A DNA stretch of 34,720 bases from Rhodobacteraceae bacterium CG17_big_fil_post_rev_8_21_14_2_50_63_15 (GCA_002783205.1 PFEY01000027.1:1-34720), one strand, 5' to 3'; shown: positions 1 to 8,588, counted from the first letter of the stretch. A program made the numbers and translations. The notes: generated from the letters alone by a model not told the origin.

Positions 1-42
1 CGCCTCGTGTGGCGCAACCGAAAGGGATTGCTCGATGGCTGA
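1..42 (+). CDS. C-terminal end of an upstream gene, probably the YnjC-like ABC permease (partial)
   Basis: An open frame enters from the left edge and stops with TGA at 40-42, reading RLVWRNRKGLLDG before the stop. It overlaps the ATG of the ATP-binding protein at 35 by 8 nt, which suggests translational coupling. In YnjBCD-type importers the permease gene directly precedes the ATPase gene, so the permease is the natural guess. Only 13 residues are visible, so the identity comes from context, not from sequence similarity. Confidence 0.5.
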   Translation, partial: RLVWRNRKGLLDG

Positions 43-688
43 AACCATCACAATTCGACCCGGCCTGCGGTTCGAGAAACTGACGATCGCGCTCGGACCG
101 ACCCGGCTGATCGCGCTCGATTGCACCATCGCACCCGGTGAGGTGCTGACCGTGATGGGGCCTTCCGGTTCTGGCAAATCGACGCTGCTGGCGGCGATCA
201 CCGGCACGCTCGACCCGGCCTTCACGATGACCGGGCGCATCCGGCTGGACGGGCGCGACCTGTCGGACCTGCCGACAGAGGCGCGGCAGGTGGGCATCCT
301 CTTTCAGGACGAATATCTCTTTCCGCATCTCTCCGTCGGGGCCAATCTGGCCTTTGGCCTCAAGGCGTCGCTCCGGGGGCGCGCCGCCCGCCGCGCCCGG
401 ATCGAGGAGGCGCTGACCGAGGTTGGGCTGGCCGGTTTTTCCGACCGCGACCCGGCCACACTCTCGGGCGGGCAACGGGCACGGGTGGCGCTGCAACGCA
501 TGCTGCTCTCGGAACCCCGCGCGCTCTTGCTGGACGAGGCTTTCTCCAAACTCGACACCGGCCTGCGCGCGCAGATCCGCGAATTGGTGTTCGAGACCGC
601 CCGCCGCCGGGCCCTGCCGGTGCTTCAGGTCACCCATGACCATACGGATGCCGAGGCTGCGGCGGGCGAGATCCACGCGCTCGCGTGA
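35..688 (+). CDS. ABC transporter ATP-binding protein, YnjD/ThiQ-like
   Basis: This is the cytoplasmic ATPase of an ABC importer, which hydrolyses ATP to drive a membrane permease. Visible motifs are Walker A GPSGSGKST at residues 42-50, the Q-loop LFQDEYLFPH near 89-98, signature LSGGQRARVAL from 143, Walker B ALLLDE near 164-168, the D-loop SKLD and the H-loop histidine in QVTHDH near 201. The length of 217 aa fits a one-domain importer ATPase of the thiamine/YnjD type and leaves no room for a regulatory tail. An AAAGGG ribosome site lies about 9 nt before the ATG. The start overlaps the end of the preceding reading frame, so it is the last gene of an operon that begins outside the window. 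The substrate is unknown; thiamine or an iron/sulfate-like ligand are family-based guesses. Confidence 0.9.
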   Translation: MAETITIRPGLRFEKLTIALGPTRLIALDCTIAPGEVLTVMGPSGSGKSTLLAAITGTLDPAFTMTGRIRLDGRDLSDLPTEARQVGILFQDEYLFPHLSVGANLAFGLKASLRGRAARRARIEEALTEVGLAGFSDRDPATLSGGQRARVALQRMLLSEPRALLLDEAFSKLDTGLRAQIRELVFETARRRALPVLQVTHDHTDAEAAAGEIHALA

Positions 689-739
689 ACCGTACGAAAC
701 ACCGCCCGAACCGTACGGACCCTGCCCGGCTTGCCGGCC

Positions 740-1222
740 CTATCGCCGCAGCGCCCAGGCCATCTGCGCATGGGTCTCGATGGCGCAGGGGCGCAAACTG
801 CGCAGTCTCGCCAGTGCGTCCCCGGCCTCCTCGCCCGCCTCGATCATCAGGCGCAGCACCGCCATGCCGGAGCGCCCGCACCCTCCCCGGCAGTGCATCA
901 AGACCCGTCCACCCCCCGAGAGCGCGGCGCGCGCCGCGCTACTTGCGGTCTGCCACGCCTCCGTCTGATCGGGGGAAGGGATACCGAAGTCCTTGATCGG
1001 AAAGGATATCCATCTCGTACCTGCAGCCTGTATATCCCATCCGAGCGTCTCCGATCCTGCCGACACCATCTCCGCTTTCGTGGTCAGAGAGATCACCAAC
1101 GCCGGCTGCCAGTCCCGCAGATGCGCCATGTCGGCGGCATAATCGCCGCCGCTCCCCGGTAACGGCGCCAGCGCCAGCGTCCCGCCGCCAACGCTCAGCG
1201 CATGAATGACGAAATCGGACAT
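740..1222 (-). CDS. Protein tyrosine / dual-specificity phosphatase-like protein
   Basis: The 160-aa protein carries the cysteine phosphatase signature HCRGGCGRSG, with nucleophile C111 and phosphate-binding R117 (CX5R). A conserved-looking Asp in IKDFGIPS (about residue 78) would be the general acid. This is the compact fold of cyclin-dependent kinase inhibitor 3-like and other small bacterial dual-specificity phosphatases. There is no signal peptide, so it acts in the cytoplasm; its phosphoprotein or other phosphoester substrate is unknown. It starts 12 nt after the stop of the zinc metallopeptidase on the same strand, with a GGGGAG just before the ATG, so the two are probably co-transcribed. 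It ends in TAG, which shows that TAG works as a normal stop here. Confidence 0.82.
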   Translation of the reverse strand: MSDFVIHALSVGGGTLALAPLPGSGGDYAADMAHLRDWQPALVISLTTKAEMVSAGSETLGWDIQAAGTRWISFPIKDFGIPSPDQTEAWQTASSAARAALSGGGRVLMHCRGGCGRSGMAVLRLMIEAGEEAGDALARLRSLRPCAIETHAQMAWALRR

Positions 1223-1234
1223 CTCCCCACGATC

Positions 1235-2071
1235 TCAGAGACGCTCTGCCCCAAAGGTATCGCAGCGCGCAACATCTCCCCCCTCATAGCCCCGCGCGAA
1301 CCAGCGCGCCCGCTGTTCCGACGTGCCATGCGTGAAGGTATGCGGCTGCGGCACACGGCCTGCCTGACGCTGCAAATGGTCGTCACCGATCCTCTTTGCC
1401 GCGTTCAGCGCCTCTTCCAGATCGCCCGGCTCCAGCAGGCCATCCACCGCCCGAGCCCAGACACCGGCCAGACAATCGGCCTGCAATTCCAGCCGCACCG
1501 TCAGGGCGTTGGCCTCTGCCTGCCCCACGGCCTGCCGCATCCGGTTGACTTCGGGCAAAATCCCCAACTCGTTCTGCACATGATGCGCCACCTCATGCGC
1601 GATGACATAGGCAGCGGCGAAATCGCCCCTCGCTCCCAATTTCCGCGCCAGCGTGTCGAAAAATTCGGTGTCGAGATAGGCCTTTTGATCCGCCGGGCAG
1701 TAAAACGGCCCGGTCGCGCCCGATGCGCCGCCGCAGGGGCTCTGCGTCACGCCGGCAAAGAGCACCAGAACCGGCGGGCGATAGGCGCGCCCAAGCTGTT
1801 CGGGAAAGACCTGAGACCAGACCGTCTCGGTCGTGGCCAGCACCTGCGCGGAAAACGCGGCCGCATGCTCATCCGCCGCGCTCACCTCACGGGGCGCAAC
1901 CTGCGGTCCTGCCTGATCCTCCAGCAGTGGAGTCACGTCGATGCCCGCGAAATAACCGATCGCGAGCACCAGAAGCAGGCCCACGCCGCCGATCCGGGCG
2001 CTCGCGCGACCGCCCCCCATGCGCCGCCGGTCCTCGACATTCCGGCTCCGTCCGACATCTTTCAACCGCAT
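1235..2071 (-). CDS. ypfJ: Neutral zinc metallopeptidase, YpfJ family
   Basis: The 278-aa protein has a basic N-terminus (MRLKDVGRSR), then one membrane segment at about residues 28-44 (IGGVGLLLVLAIGYFAG), then a large periplasmic part. The zinc-binding motif is HEVAHHVQ (H159, E160, H163). Downstream EANALTVRLELQADCLAGVW supplies the third ligand region typical of YpfJ (neutral zinc metallopeptidase, DUF2342-like). This family is widespread in Proteobacteria, its natural substrate is not established, and it is expected to be anchored in the inner membrane. A GGGGG run precedes the ATG. It is divergent from dnaX and forms a two-gene unit with the phosphatase downstream. Confidence 0.9.
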   Translation of the reverse strand: MRLKDVGRSRNVEDRRRMGGGRASARIGGVGLLLVLAIGYFAGIDVTPLLEDQAGPQVAPREVSAADEHAAAFSAQVLATTETVWSQVFPEQLGRAYRPPVLVLFAGVTQSPCGGASGATGPFYCPADQKAYLDTEFFDTLARKLGARGDFAAAYVIAHEVAHHVQNELGILPEVNRMRQAVGQAEANALTVRLELQADCLAGVWARAVDGLLEPGDLEEALNAAKRIGDDHLQRQAGRVPQPHTFTHGTSEQRARWFARGYEGGDVARCDTFGAERL

Positions 2072-2193
2072 GACATCCCCCCCACATCAACACCCTCAGC
2101 TTTGCCGCAACGCGGGAAAAAAGCAAGGTGGACGCCCCGCCGCCCCGGCCTTACCCTATGCGCGCAGACGAATCCCGAATGAGGCCCCCGCGC

Positions 2194-3957
2194 ATGTCCG
2201 ATCCCCAAGACAAAGGCTACAGGGTTCTCGCCCGCAAATACCGGCCCGAGACCTTTGCCGATCTCGTCGGGCAGGAGGCCATGGTGCGCACGCTCAAGAA
2301 CGCCTTTCAGGCGGACCGGATCGCGCAGGCCTTCATCATGACCGGCATCCGCGGCACCGGCAAAACCACCACCGCGCGGATCATCGCCAAGGGCATGAAC
2401 TGCATCGGCGCGGATGGTCAGGGCGGCCCGACGACCGAACCCTGCGGCCAGTGCGAACATTGCCGCGCGATCATGGAAGGCCGCCATGTCGATGTGATGG
2501 AAATGGATGCCGCCAGCCGCACCGGGGTGGGCGATATCCGCGAGATCATCGACAGCGTGCATTACCGCGCGGCCTCGGCCCGCTACAAGATCTACATCAT
2601 CGACGAAGTGCACATGCTCTCGGTCAATGCCTTCAACGCGCTGCTCAAGACCCTCGAAGAGCCGCCCGCGCATGTGAAATTCATCTTCGCCACAACCGAG
2701 ATCCGCAAGGTGCCGGTGACCGTCCTATCGCGCTGCCAGCGCTTTGACCTGCGCCGGATCGAGCCCGAGGTGATGATCGCGCTCCTGCGCCGCATCGCCA
2801 CCTCAGAGGGGGCAGAGATCACCGATGACGCGCTCGCCCTCATCACCCGCGCCGCCGAAGGATCGGCGCGCGATGCCACATCGCTGCTCGATCAGGCGAT
2901 CAGCCATGGCGCTGGCGAGACAACAGCGGATCAGGTGCGCGCCATGCTGGGGCTGGCGGATCGTGGACGGGTGCTCGATCTCTTCGACATGATCCTGAAA
3001 GGCGATGCCGCGGGCGCCCTGGCAGAGCTTGGCGCACAGTATGCCGATGGCGCCGATCCGCTGGCGGTGCTGCGGGATCTGGCAGAAATCACGCACTGGA
3101 TCTCCGTGGTCAAGATCACACCCGATGCCGCCGAGGATCCGACGATCGGACCCGACGAACGCCTTCGCGGCGGGCAGATGGCCGCAGCCCTGCCGATGCG
3201 TGTGCTCACCCGGATGTGGCAGATGCTGCTCAAGGCGCTCGACGAGGTCTCGCAGGCCCCCAATGCGATGATGGCCGCCGAGATGGCGGTGATCCGACTC
3301 ACCCATGTGGCCGATCTGCCCTCGCCCGAGGATCTGGTGCGCCGGTTGCAGGACAATCCTCCCACCGGGCCGGGGAACGCAGGCGGCCTCAGGACCGTCG
3401 TCCAGCAGACCGCCAACGCCCAGAGCGGTCCGTCCGCACCCACACATTCCGGCCCATCAGGCCCTGTCGCCCATGGCGCCGGTCAGGCCATGGCGCTGGC
3501 ACAGGACCCACAAGAGGCGCTCGCGCACTATCCCAGCTTCGCACATGTGATCGAGCTCATTCGCACCAATCGCGACATCAAGCTGCTGGTCGAGGTCGAA
3601 AGCCATCTCCGCCTTGCCGCCTACCGTCCCGGACGGATCGAATTCACCCCGACCGCTGATGCACCCAGTGACCTTGCACAACGGTTGGGCAGCGCGCTAC
3701 AGCGCTGGACGGGCAATCGCTGGGCGGTCAGCCTCGTCAATTCCGCCACCGCCCCCACGATCCTCGAGGCGCGCAACGCCGCAGAGGAGGCCCGCAAGGC
3801 AGAGGCGGCCTCACACCCCCTCGTGCAGGCCGTGATGGCGGCCTTTCCGAAGGCGCGCATCACCGCAATCCGGACCGCACAAGAGATTGCCAGCGCTGCG
3901 CATGTCGAGGCCCTGCCCGAGGTGGACGAGGAATGGGATCCGTTCGAGGAAAGCTGA
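2194..3957 (+). CDS. dnaX: DNA polymerase III subunit gamma/tau
   Basis: This is the AAA+ clamp-loader subunit that opens and loads the beta clamp during replication. From the ATG at 2194 (MSDPQDKGYRVLARKYRP) it is 587 aa. It has Walker A GIRGTGKTT at 51-59, a zinc module with C70, C84, C87 and C90, DEVH Walker B at 137-140 and the sensor/arginine finger region LSRCQRF near 179-185. The C-terminal third is lower-complexity linker plus a tau-type tail. Earlier in-frame ATGs exist at 2128 and 2179, but the family consensus begins at RVLARKYRP and an AGG lies about 9 nt before 2194. I saw no slippery A-run that would force a gamma frameshift product. It heads the conserved dnaX-ybaB-recR cluster. 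Confidence 0.96.
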   Translation: MSDPQDKGYRVLARKYRPETFADLVGQEAMVRTLKNAFQADRIAQAFIMTGIRGTGKTTTARIIAKGMNCIGADGQGGPTTEPCGQCEHCRAIMEGRHVDVMEMDAASRTGVGDIREIIDSVHYRAASARYKIYIIDEVHMLSVNAFNALLKTLEEPPAHVKFIFATTEIRKVPVTVLSRCQRFDLRRIEPEVMIALLRRIATSEGAEITDDALALITRAAEGSARDATSLLDQAISHGAGETTADQVRAMLGLADRGRVLDLFDMILKGDAAGALAELGAQYADGADPLAVLRDLAEITHWISVVKITPDAAEDPTIGPDERLRGGQMAAALPMRVLTRMWQMLLKALDEVSQAPNAMMAAEMAVIRLTHVADLPSPEDLVRRLQDNPPTGPGNAGGLRTVVQQTANAQSGPSAPTHSGPSGPVAHGAGQAMALAQDPQEALAHYPSFAHVIELIRTNRDIKLLVEVESHLRLAAYRPGRIEFTPTADAPSDLAQRLGSALQRWTGNRWAVSLVNSATAPTILEARNAAEEARKAEAASHPLVQAVMAAFPKARITAIRTAQEIASAAHVEALPEVDEEWDPFEES

Positions 3958-4053
3958 CCCCGGACACCCCGCAGGCCACCTCTTGCCTGTCGCCTTTCGG
4001 ATCCGGATATGCTTAAAGGCGCCAAATCCATTTCGATCACAGGAGATCACAGC

Positions 4054-4398
4054 ATGTTCAAGGGGCTCGGTGCCATGGGCGACATGGCCAAGATGATGAA
4101 GGCCGCGCAGGAAATGCAGCAGAAGATGGCGGCCCTTCAGGAGGAAATGCACAGCCTGATGGTCGAGGGTCAGTCCGGCGCCGGTCTGGTCAAGGCCACC
4201 TGCACCGCCAAGGGCGAGCTGAAGGGGCTTGATATCGATCCCTCGATCTTCAACTCCGATGACAAGGAGGTGGTCGAGGATCTGATCCTCGCCGCGATCA
4301 AGGCCGCGCAGCAGAAGGCCAGCGCGCGGGCGCAGGAGGAAATGGGCAAACTGACCGAAGGCATGGGCCTGCCCAAGGACATGAAGCTGCCGTTCTGA
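4054..4398 (+). CDS. ybaB: YbaB/EbfC family nucleoid-associated protein
   Basis: The 114-aa protein begins [20 protein letters not shown] and is rich in Met, Gln and Lys in a long N-terminal helix, followed by a small beta-sheet core. This is the dimeric DNA-binding YbaB/EbfC fold. The start at 4054 is chosen over the in-frame ATG at 4009 because AGGAG lies 8 nt upstream and the family begins at this point. It sits between dnaX and recR, its nearly universal neighbours, which hints at a role in replication or repair, though the precise function is not settled. Confidence 0.94.
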   Translation: MFKGLGAMGDMAKMMKAAQEMQQKMAALQEEMHSLMVEGQSGAGLVKATCTAKGELKGLDIDPSIFNSDDKEVVEDLILAAIKAAQQKASARAQEEMGKLTEGMGLPKDMKLPF

Positions 4399-4403
4399 CG
4401 CGG

Positions 4404-4436
4404 TTTCATCGTTCCCAAAATACTCTCGCCGAAGGC
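4404..4436 (+). repeat. Short intergenic 'TTTCATCGTTC..AAATACTC' element, copy 1
   Basis: Right after the ybaB stop the sequence reads TTTCATCGTTC, three variable bases, AAATACTC, then CGCCGAAGGC. A second copy of the TTTCATCGTTC-N3-AAATACTC part lies at 8589-8610, and a related AAATACCCCCG stretch lies on the minus strand at 10776-10806. All three are directly downstream of genes. From memory, similar post-gene elements are common in Rhodobacterales genomes. The role is unknown. Confidence 0.55.
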
Positions 4437-4468
4437 GCCTAACCCAGCCTCCCGAACGGACCTCGAGA

Positions 4469-5062
4469 TTGACCTCTACCCGCGACATCGACGCCCTGAT
4501 CGACATGATGGCCCGCCTGCCGGGTCTTGGTCCGCGCTCGGCCCGGCGCGCGGTGCTGCACATGATCCGCAAGCGCGCGCTGCTGCTCACGCCGCTCGCC
4601 GATCTGATGCAGAAGGTCGCCGCCACCGCGCGGGAATGCGCCATCTGCGGCAATGTCGGCACCACGGAGATCTGCGATATCTGCACCGCGCCGAAACGCG
4701 CCAATGGCCAGATCTGCGTGGTCGAGGACGTGGCTGATCTCTGGGCGATGGAACGCGGCCACGCCTTCAAGGGGCGCTATCACGTCTTGGGCGGCACGCT
4801 CTCGGCGCTCGATCAGGTGGGGCCCGAATCCCTGCGCATCCCGCAGCTTGTCGCTCGTGTCGCCGGCGAGGCAATCACCGAAGTGATTCTCGCCCTCAAC
4901 GCCACAGTCGATGGGCAGACCACCGCGCATTACATCGCCGATCAGCTTGAGGGTCGCGTGACGCTCACGTCGCTCGCGCAGGGTGTTCCCATCGGCGGCG
5001 AGTTGGATTATCTCGACGACGGCACGATCAGCGCGGCACTGGCTGCGCGCAAGAGCCTCTGA
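4469..5062 (+). CDS. recR: Recombination mediator protein RecR
   Basis: RecR works with RecF and RecO in loading RecA at single-stranded gaps. The 197-aa product has the N-terminal helix-hairpin-helix region ([13 protein letters not shown]), the four-cysteine zinc finger [16 protein letters not shown] and a Toprim domain beginning [15 protein letters not shown]. The C-terminal segment is typical of RecR. The start is a TTG at 4469, which gives the usual family length; no ATG is available nearby in frame. It follows ybaB by about 70 nt in the standard dnaX-ybaB-recR order. Confidence 0.95.
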   Translation: MTSTRDIDALIDMMARLPGLGPRSARRAVLHMIRKRALLLTPLADLMQKVAATARECAICGNVGTTEICDICTAPKRANGQICVVEDVADLWAMERGHAFKGRYHVLGGTLSALDQVGPESLRIPQLVARVAGEAITEVILALNATVDGQTTAHYIADQLEGRVTLTSLAQGVPIGGELDYLDDGTISAALAARKSL

Positions 5063-5073
5063 AACCCGCCATT

Positions 5074-5442
5074 GTGCCTCCTACGGCCAGAACCGGACGC
5101 GCCAAAAACGTGATAAGCCCTGTAGCCCTCTTCCTGCTCTATCTGCTGGCACTCAACCTGCTCACCTTCGGCCTGTTCTGGTGGGACAAGCGCTGTGCCA
5201 TCACCCGCCGCTGGCGGGTGCCCGAAAGTACGCTGCTCACCCTTTGTCTTGTAGGCGGGGCGCTCGGGGCCAAGACCGGACAGGGCATCTTTCGTCACAA
5301 GACCCGCAAGGAGCCATTCCGCACCTCGCTCAATGCCATCGCGGTGTTGCATCTGACCTTTTTCGCGGCGCTCGTGCTGCCGGAATTTCGGGCGGCGGTT
5401 TTTCAGATTCTCGAGGCAATCACGCTCTGGATCTTTCGCTAG
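5074..5442 (+). CDS. DUF1294 family membrane protein
   Basis: A short integral membrane protein with hydrophobic segments at VALFLLYLLALNLLTFGLFW, LLTLCLVGGALGAKTG and IAVLHLTFFAALVLP. Between them is a charged loop (WWDKRCAITRRWRVPE) and the motif GQGIFRHKTRKEPFR typical of DUF1294. The function of this family is unknown. A GTG at 5074 gives 122 aa; a second GTG at 5110, directly before the first hydrophobic segment, would give about 110 aa and is equally possible. It begins 11 nt after recR, so it is probably read through from that operon. It ends in TAG. Confidence 0.82.
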   Translation: MPPTARTGRAKNVISPVALFLLYLLALNLLTFGLFWWDKRCAITRRWRVPESTLLTLCLVGGALGAKTGQGIFRHKTRKEPFRTSLNAIAVLHLTFFAALVLPEFRAAVFQILEAITLWIFR

Positions 5443-5507
5443 ACCAACGCCATCCAGACAGTCACGGGCGGCCGCATCGCCATCGCCCCGAACACGCAGG
5501 CGGATGC

Positions 5508-5535
5508 CTTGGATCTCCTGCATCCTCGATCCAAG
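5508..5535. repeat. Small inverted repeat between DUF1294 gene and decarboxylase gene
   Basis: CTTGGAT at 5508-5514 and ATCCAAG at 5529-5535 form a perfect 7-bp stem with a 14-nt loop. It lies in the convergent gap 5443-5614, just before the stronger hairpin at 5552-5577. Confidence 0.4.
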
Positions 5536-5551
5536 CCGCACATAACGCCGA

Positions 5552-5577
5552 AAGGCCCGGGATTTTCCCCGGGCCTT
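5552..5577. terminator. Strong GC hairpin, probable bidirectional terminator
   Basis: AAGGCCCGGG at 5552-5561 pairs perfectly with CCCGGGCCTT at 5568-5577 around a 6-nt loop. It sits between two convergent genes, the place expected for a shared terminator. Neither side has a clear T-run, so termination strength is uncertain. Confidence 0.65.
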
Positions 5578-5614
5578 GCAACACACAGTCTCATCAAAGG
5601 CGGATCGACGCGCC

Positions 5615-6787
5615 TCAGATCACCACGACATCGAGCGGCGGAAAGCCGTTGAAGCCGACTGAGGAATAGCTTGACGTATAGGCGCCGCAATTGCGGATGA
5701 TGATCCGGTCTCCGGCCTGCAATCCAACGGGCAAAGCCACCGGGCGTTTCTCGTAAAGGACATCGGCGCTGTCGCAGGACGGACCCGCCAGAATGCAGGG
5801 GCCGGTGGCCTCGTGATCGCGCTCGGTCAGGAACTGATAGCGGATCGCCTCGCCTTCGGTCTCGGCCAGACCGGAAAAACGACCGATGTCGAGATAGACC
5901 CAACGGCAGAGATCCTCGTCCGATTTGCGGCTCACCAGCAGCACCTCGGCCGCGATCATTCCCGCCTCGGCAACCATGCCGCGGCCCGGCTCTGCCATGA
6001 TCCGAAGGGCCCCTGGAAAGCGCGGCTCGACCATCGCCATGACATGCGCGGCGTAATTCTGAGGGGCCTCGATTTCCTCGCCATAAAAGGCCGGGAAACC
6101 GCCGCCGATATTGATCAGGCTCAGCGCATGGCCTGCGGCCCGCGCGTCCGCCCAGACCACCGACACCCGATCCAGCGTCTCGCGCCACATCTCCGCCTTG
6201 CGGGTCTGGCTGCCGACATGAAACGACAGGCCGACCGGATCAAGGCCGAGTGAAACGGCATGATCCATCAGCGCCACCGCACGCCCGGACGCGCAACCGA
6301 ACTTGCGGCTCAGCGGCCAGTCGGCGCCGGTCGCGCCCACCAGAAGTCGGATATAGACCTCTGCGCCGGGCGCATGTTCCGCGATCTTGTCCAGTTCCAT
6401 CTCGCTGTCGGCGGCGAAAAGCGTGATCCCCGCCTGATGCGCAAAGGCGATGTCGCTGGCACCCTTCACGGTATTGCCAAAGGAAATATGTTCGGGATGC
6501 GCGCCAAGGCCGAGGCACAGCTCGATCTCGCCGCGCGAGGCAGCGTCGAACCGGCTGCCCTCGGCAACCAGCACCTCGATGATCTCGCGGGCCGGATTGG
6601 CCTTGACCGCATAATGGATATCGGCCCGGCCAAGACCGGATTTCAGCGCGCGGTATTGCTGCGCCACGGTGTCGCGATGCAAGACCAGCGTCGGGCGGTC
6701 GAAATCGCGGCTGCGGATGAAGTCGACGATGGGCGAGGGTGCAAAAACGGCATCGCCGCCCGCAAGGGGGTTCACATAGGCGTTCAT
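5615..6787 (-). CDS. PLP-dependent ornithine/lysine-type decarboxylase (fold type III)
   Basis: The product is a pyridoxal-phosphate decarboxylase of the eukaryotic-ornithine-decarboxylase / alanine-racemase fold, probably making putrescine (or cadaverine) for polyamine synthesis. Visible features are the PLP lysine in YAVKANP (K62), glycine-rich phosphate loop NIGGGFP, EPGRGMVAEAG and the C-terminal catalytic cysteine in GPSCDSAD (about C338). From the ATG at 6787 the protein is 390 aa; this start has GGAG 6 nt upstream, better than the in-frame ATGs at 6793 and 6799. It is transcribed away from TrcR behind a leader of about 265 nt. Ornithine is favoured over lysine or diaminopimelate by overall similarity as I recall it, but the substrate cannot be proven from sequence alone. 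Confidence 0.88.
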   Translation of the reverse strand: MNAYVNPLAGGDAVFAPSPIVDFIRSRDFDRPTLVLHRDTVAQQYRALKSGLGRADIHYAVKANPAREIIEVLVAEGSRFDAASRGEIELCLGLGAHPEHISFGNTVKGASDIAFAHQAGITLFAADSEMELDKIAEHAPGAEVYIRLLVGATGADWPLSRKFGCASGRAVALMDHAVSLGLDPVGLSFHVGSQTRKAEMWRETLDRVSVVWADARAAGHALSLINIGGGFPAFYGEEIEAPQNYAAHVMAMVEPRFPGALRIMAEPGRGMVAEAGMIAAEVLLVSRKSDEDLCRWVYLDIGRFSGLAETEGEAIRYQFLTERDHEATGPCILAGPSCDSADVLYEKRPVALPVGLQAGDRIIIRNCGAYTSSYSSVGFNGFPPLDVVVI

Positions 6788-7053
6788 GGTCATCTCCAAT
6801 CAGACCCGGGCTTTCACCCGACCAGTTCATAACAGGAGACGTTACCGTCGCTACGTAAACACGAGGCGTCATTGTGCCGGCCAGAGGCGCGTGCGTTGGC
6901 GTCTATGGGTGTTGATCTAGGATCATATTCCACGTCGCGCAAGGGTTTTTTTGACCAGCGCAAAAATTGAGTTCACGCAAGGTTTTCGTGCCCCGGACAT
7001 GGTCCGCAAGAGCGCGCCAGAGCGGCCGGATCGTTGCCGCCGCAAATCTGCCC
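6788..7053 (-). promoter_or_regulatory. Long leader of the decarboxylase gene; candidate speF-type RNA element
   Basis: The gap between the TrcR stop and the decarboxylase start is 266 nt, unusually long for this window. On the minus strand it holds two related segments, AACCTTGCGTGAAC and AACCCTTGCGCGACG, and close to the start a potential hairpin GGG-TGAAAG-CCC. A conserved leader RNA called speF is known upstream of ornithine decarboxylase genes in alphaproteobacteria, so this leader is a natural candidate. I could not confirm the consensus fold by eye, so the call rests mainly on position and length. Confidence 0.35.
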
Positions 7054-7812
7054 TCAGCGTTTGTCGTTCTCGTCATCATCCTCATCTTCGAGATCGGGCA
7101 AGTTGAAAAAACTGTCGGCATCGTAGGACTTTTCCCGCTCTTCAGGATGATAATCCTGGCCCAGCGTAAAGCTCTGCAACCCCTCGATGGCGGTCGGGAT
7201 GCGCGGCTCTGCTCCGGCCCCGAGGCTCTGTTCGGTGCTCAGAAGCTTGCGCCGCTCGTCGTCACTCAGCGCAGCACCTTCCTTGGCTTTTTTGGCTGCG
7301 GCGATTTGCACCGCGGCATCCAGTTCGGACTGTTTGCACAGACCAAGTGCGATCGGGTCGATCGGCTGCATGCTTGAGATGTTCCAATGCGTGCGCTCGC
7401 GAATCGACTGAATCGTCGGTTTGGTCGTGCCGACCAGCTTGGCGATCTGGCTGTCGGCCAGTTCGGGGTGGAACTTGACCAGCCAAAGAATCGCATTGGG
7501 CCGATCTTGCCGCTTGCTGAGCGGCGTATAGCGCGGCCCACGCCGCTTTTCCTCACCATGGGCGGCGGCGTAGACCTTCAGTTTGAGCTTGCGCGTCGGA
7601 TCGCTCTGTGCGGCCGCGATCTCTTGCTCGGTCAACTGATTGTTGGCGATCGGATCGAATCCCTTGACGCCCGTCGCGACATCGCCATCGGCAATACCCT
7701 GCACCTCGAGCTCGTGCATCCCGCAGAAATCGGCGATCTGCTTGAAACTCAGCGTCGTGTTGTCCACCAGCCAGACAGCGGTTGCTCTGGCCATGATCGG
7801 CTTTGACGTCAT
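7054..7812 (-). CDS. trcR: TrcR / DUF1013 cell-cycle transcriptional regulator
   Basis: The 252-aa protein has the DUF1013 opening ATAVWLVDNTTLSFKQIADF, where a helix-turn-helix-like segment (FKQIADFCGMHELEVQGIADG) is visible. A second one follows at about residues 115-140 (LADSQIAKLVGTTKPTIQSI), and the tail is acidic (EDEDDDENDKR). The family is nearly confined to alphaproteobacteria and is annotated as a cell-cycle regulator. The ATG at 7812 has GGAG 6 nt upstream; an alternative start at MARATAV would remove six residues. It is divergent from the RNase T2 gene. Confidence 0.85.
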   Translation of the reverse strand: MTSKPIMARATAVWLVDNTTLSFKQIADFCGMHELEVQGIADGDVATGVKGFDPIANNQLTEQEIAAAQSDPTRKLKLKVYAAAHGEEKRRGPRYTPLSKRQDRPNAILWLVKFHPELADSQIAKLVGTTKPTIQSIRERTHWNISSMQPIDPIALGLCKQSELDAAVQIAAAKKAKEGAALSDDERRKLLSTEQSLGAGAEPRIPTAIEGLQSFTLGQDYHPEEREKSYDADSFFNLPDLEDEDDDENDKR

Positions 7813-7942
7813 CTCGGTCTCCTTGCCACAAATCTTCCCCGTCGCCTGAAAGGGCGGTTCCGGTCTGGCCGGAACGGGTTTCCATTGTCGGGGAACTTGC
7901 GGCGCTTATAATCACGCCATTCGGAAATTGGAAGTCCAAAGA

Positions 7943-8578
7943 ATGCGCGTTTTTTTGCTGTTCATCCTGTGCCTTTGTGCGGTGCCGGCCGCCGCGCAAT
8001 CACACCGCTCCGGCGATTTCGACTACTATGTCCTCAGCCTCAGCTGGCAACCCACCTGGTGTGCACTCGAGGGCGATGCGCGCGGGGACGCGGCGTGCCA
8101 GAACGCCACCGATCACGGCTGGCTGCTGCACGGGCTCTGGCCGCAATACCTTCACGGTTGGCCCGAACATTGCCAGAGCACACATCGTCCGCCGTCGCGC
8201 CAGATGACGCAGGCCATGGCCGATATCATGGGCTCGCCGGGCCCTGCGTGGTATCAATGGAAAAAGCACGGCAGCTGTTCCGGCCTGTCCGCACCAGCCT
8301 ATTTCGCCCTCGCCCGAGAGGCTTACGCGCGGGTGAACCGGCCGATCGTCTTTCGCAAGCTCTCGACATCCGTCAAACTGCCCGCGCAGGTCGTGGAAGA
8401 TGCATTTCTCAAGGCCAATCCGGACTGGACCCCGGACATGCTCACGATCACCTGTCGTGACGGTCGAATCGCGGAGGCGCGCCTGTGCCTGTCCAGGGAC
8501 CTTGCCCCAGTCCCCTGCGGTCCAGACCTCCGGCGCGATTGCCAGATGAAGAATTCGCTCCTTGCGCCAATCCGATGA
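7943..8578 (+). CDS. Secreted ribonuclease T2 family protein
   Basis: A T2-type ribonuclease cleaves single-stranded RNA through a 2',3'-cyclic phosphate. Both catalytic motifs are present: HGLWPQ with His63 and WKKHGSC with His109. The N-terminus MRVFLLFILCLCAVPAAAQS is a signal peptide with a cut site near AAAQ, so the enzyme acts in the periplasm or outside. Several cysteines (C40, C52, C77, C112) are spaced for the family disulfides. At 211 aa it is of normal bacterial length. An upstream TTG at 7928 would add five residues before the signal peptide and is less likely. It stands alone, facing the quinone reductase at its 3' side. Confidence 0.9.
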   Translation: MRVFLLFILCLCAVPAAAQSHRSGDFDYYVLSLSWQPTWCALEGDARGDAACQNATDHGWLLHGLWPQYLHGWPEHCQSTHRPPSRQMTQAMADIMGSPGPAWYQWKKHGSCSGLSAPAYFALAREAYARVNRPIVFRKLSTSVKLPAQVVEDAFLKANPDWTPDMLTITCRDGRIAEARLCLSRDLAPVPCGPDLRRDCQMKNSLLAPIR

Positions 8579-8588
8579 ACACCCCAGC

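Noticed and set aside
2072-2193. 4.5S RNA gene in front of dnaX
   Set aside because: The conserved signal recognition particle core (GGAAGGAAGCAGCC-like) is not present in this gap.
2194-3957. Programmed frameshift for a gamma form of DnaX
   Set aside because: No slippery A-rich heptamer was seen in the frame; the protein can still be cut or made as tau only.
6240-6872. Frame starting in the decarboxylase leader (MTPRVYVATVTSP...) as a leader peptide
   Set aside because: It runs far into the decarboxylase gene in another frame with shadow composition, unlike a short regulatory peptide.
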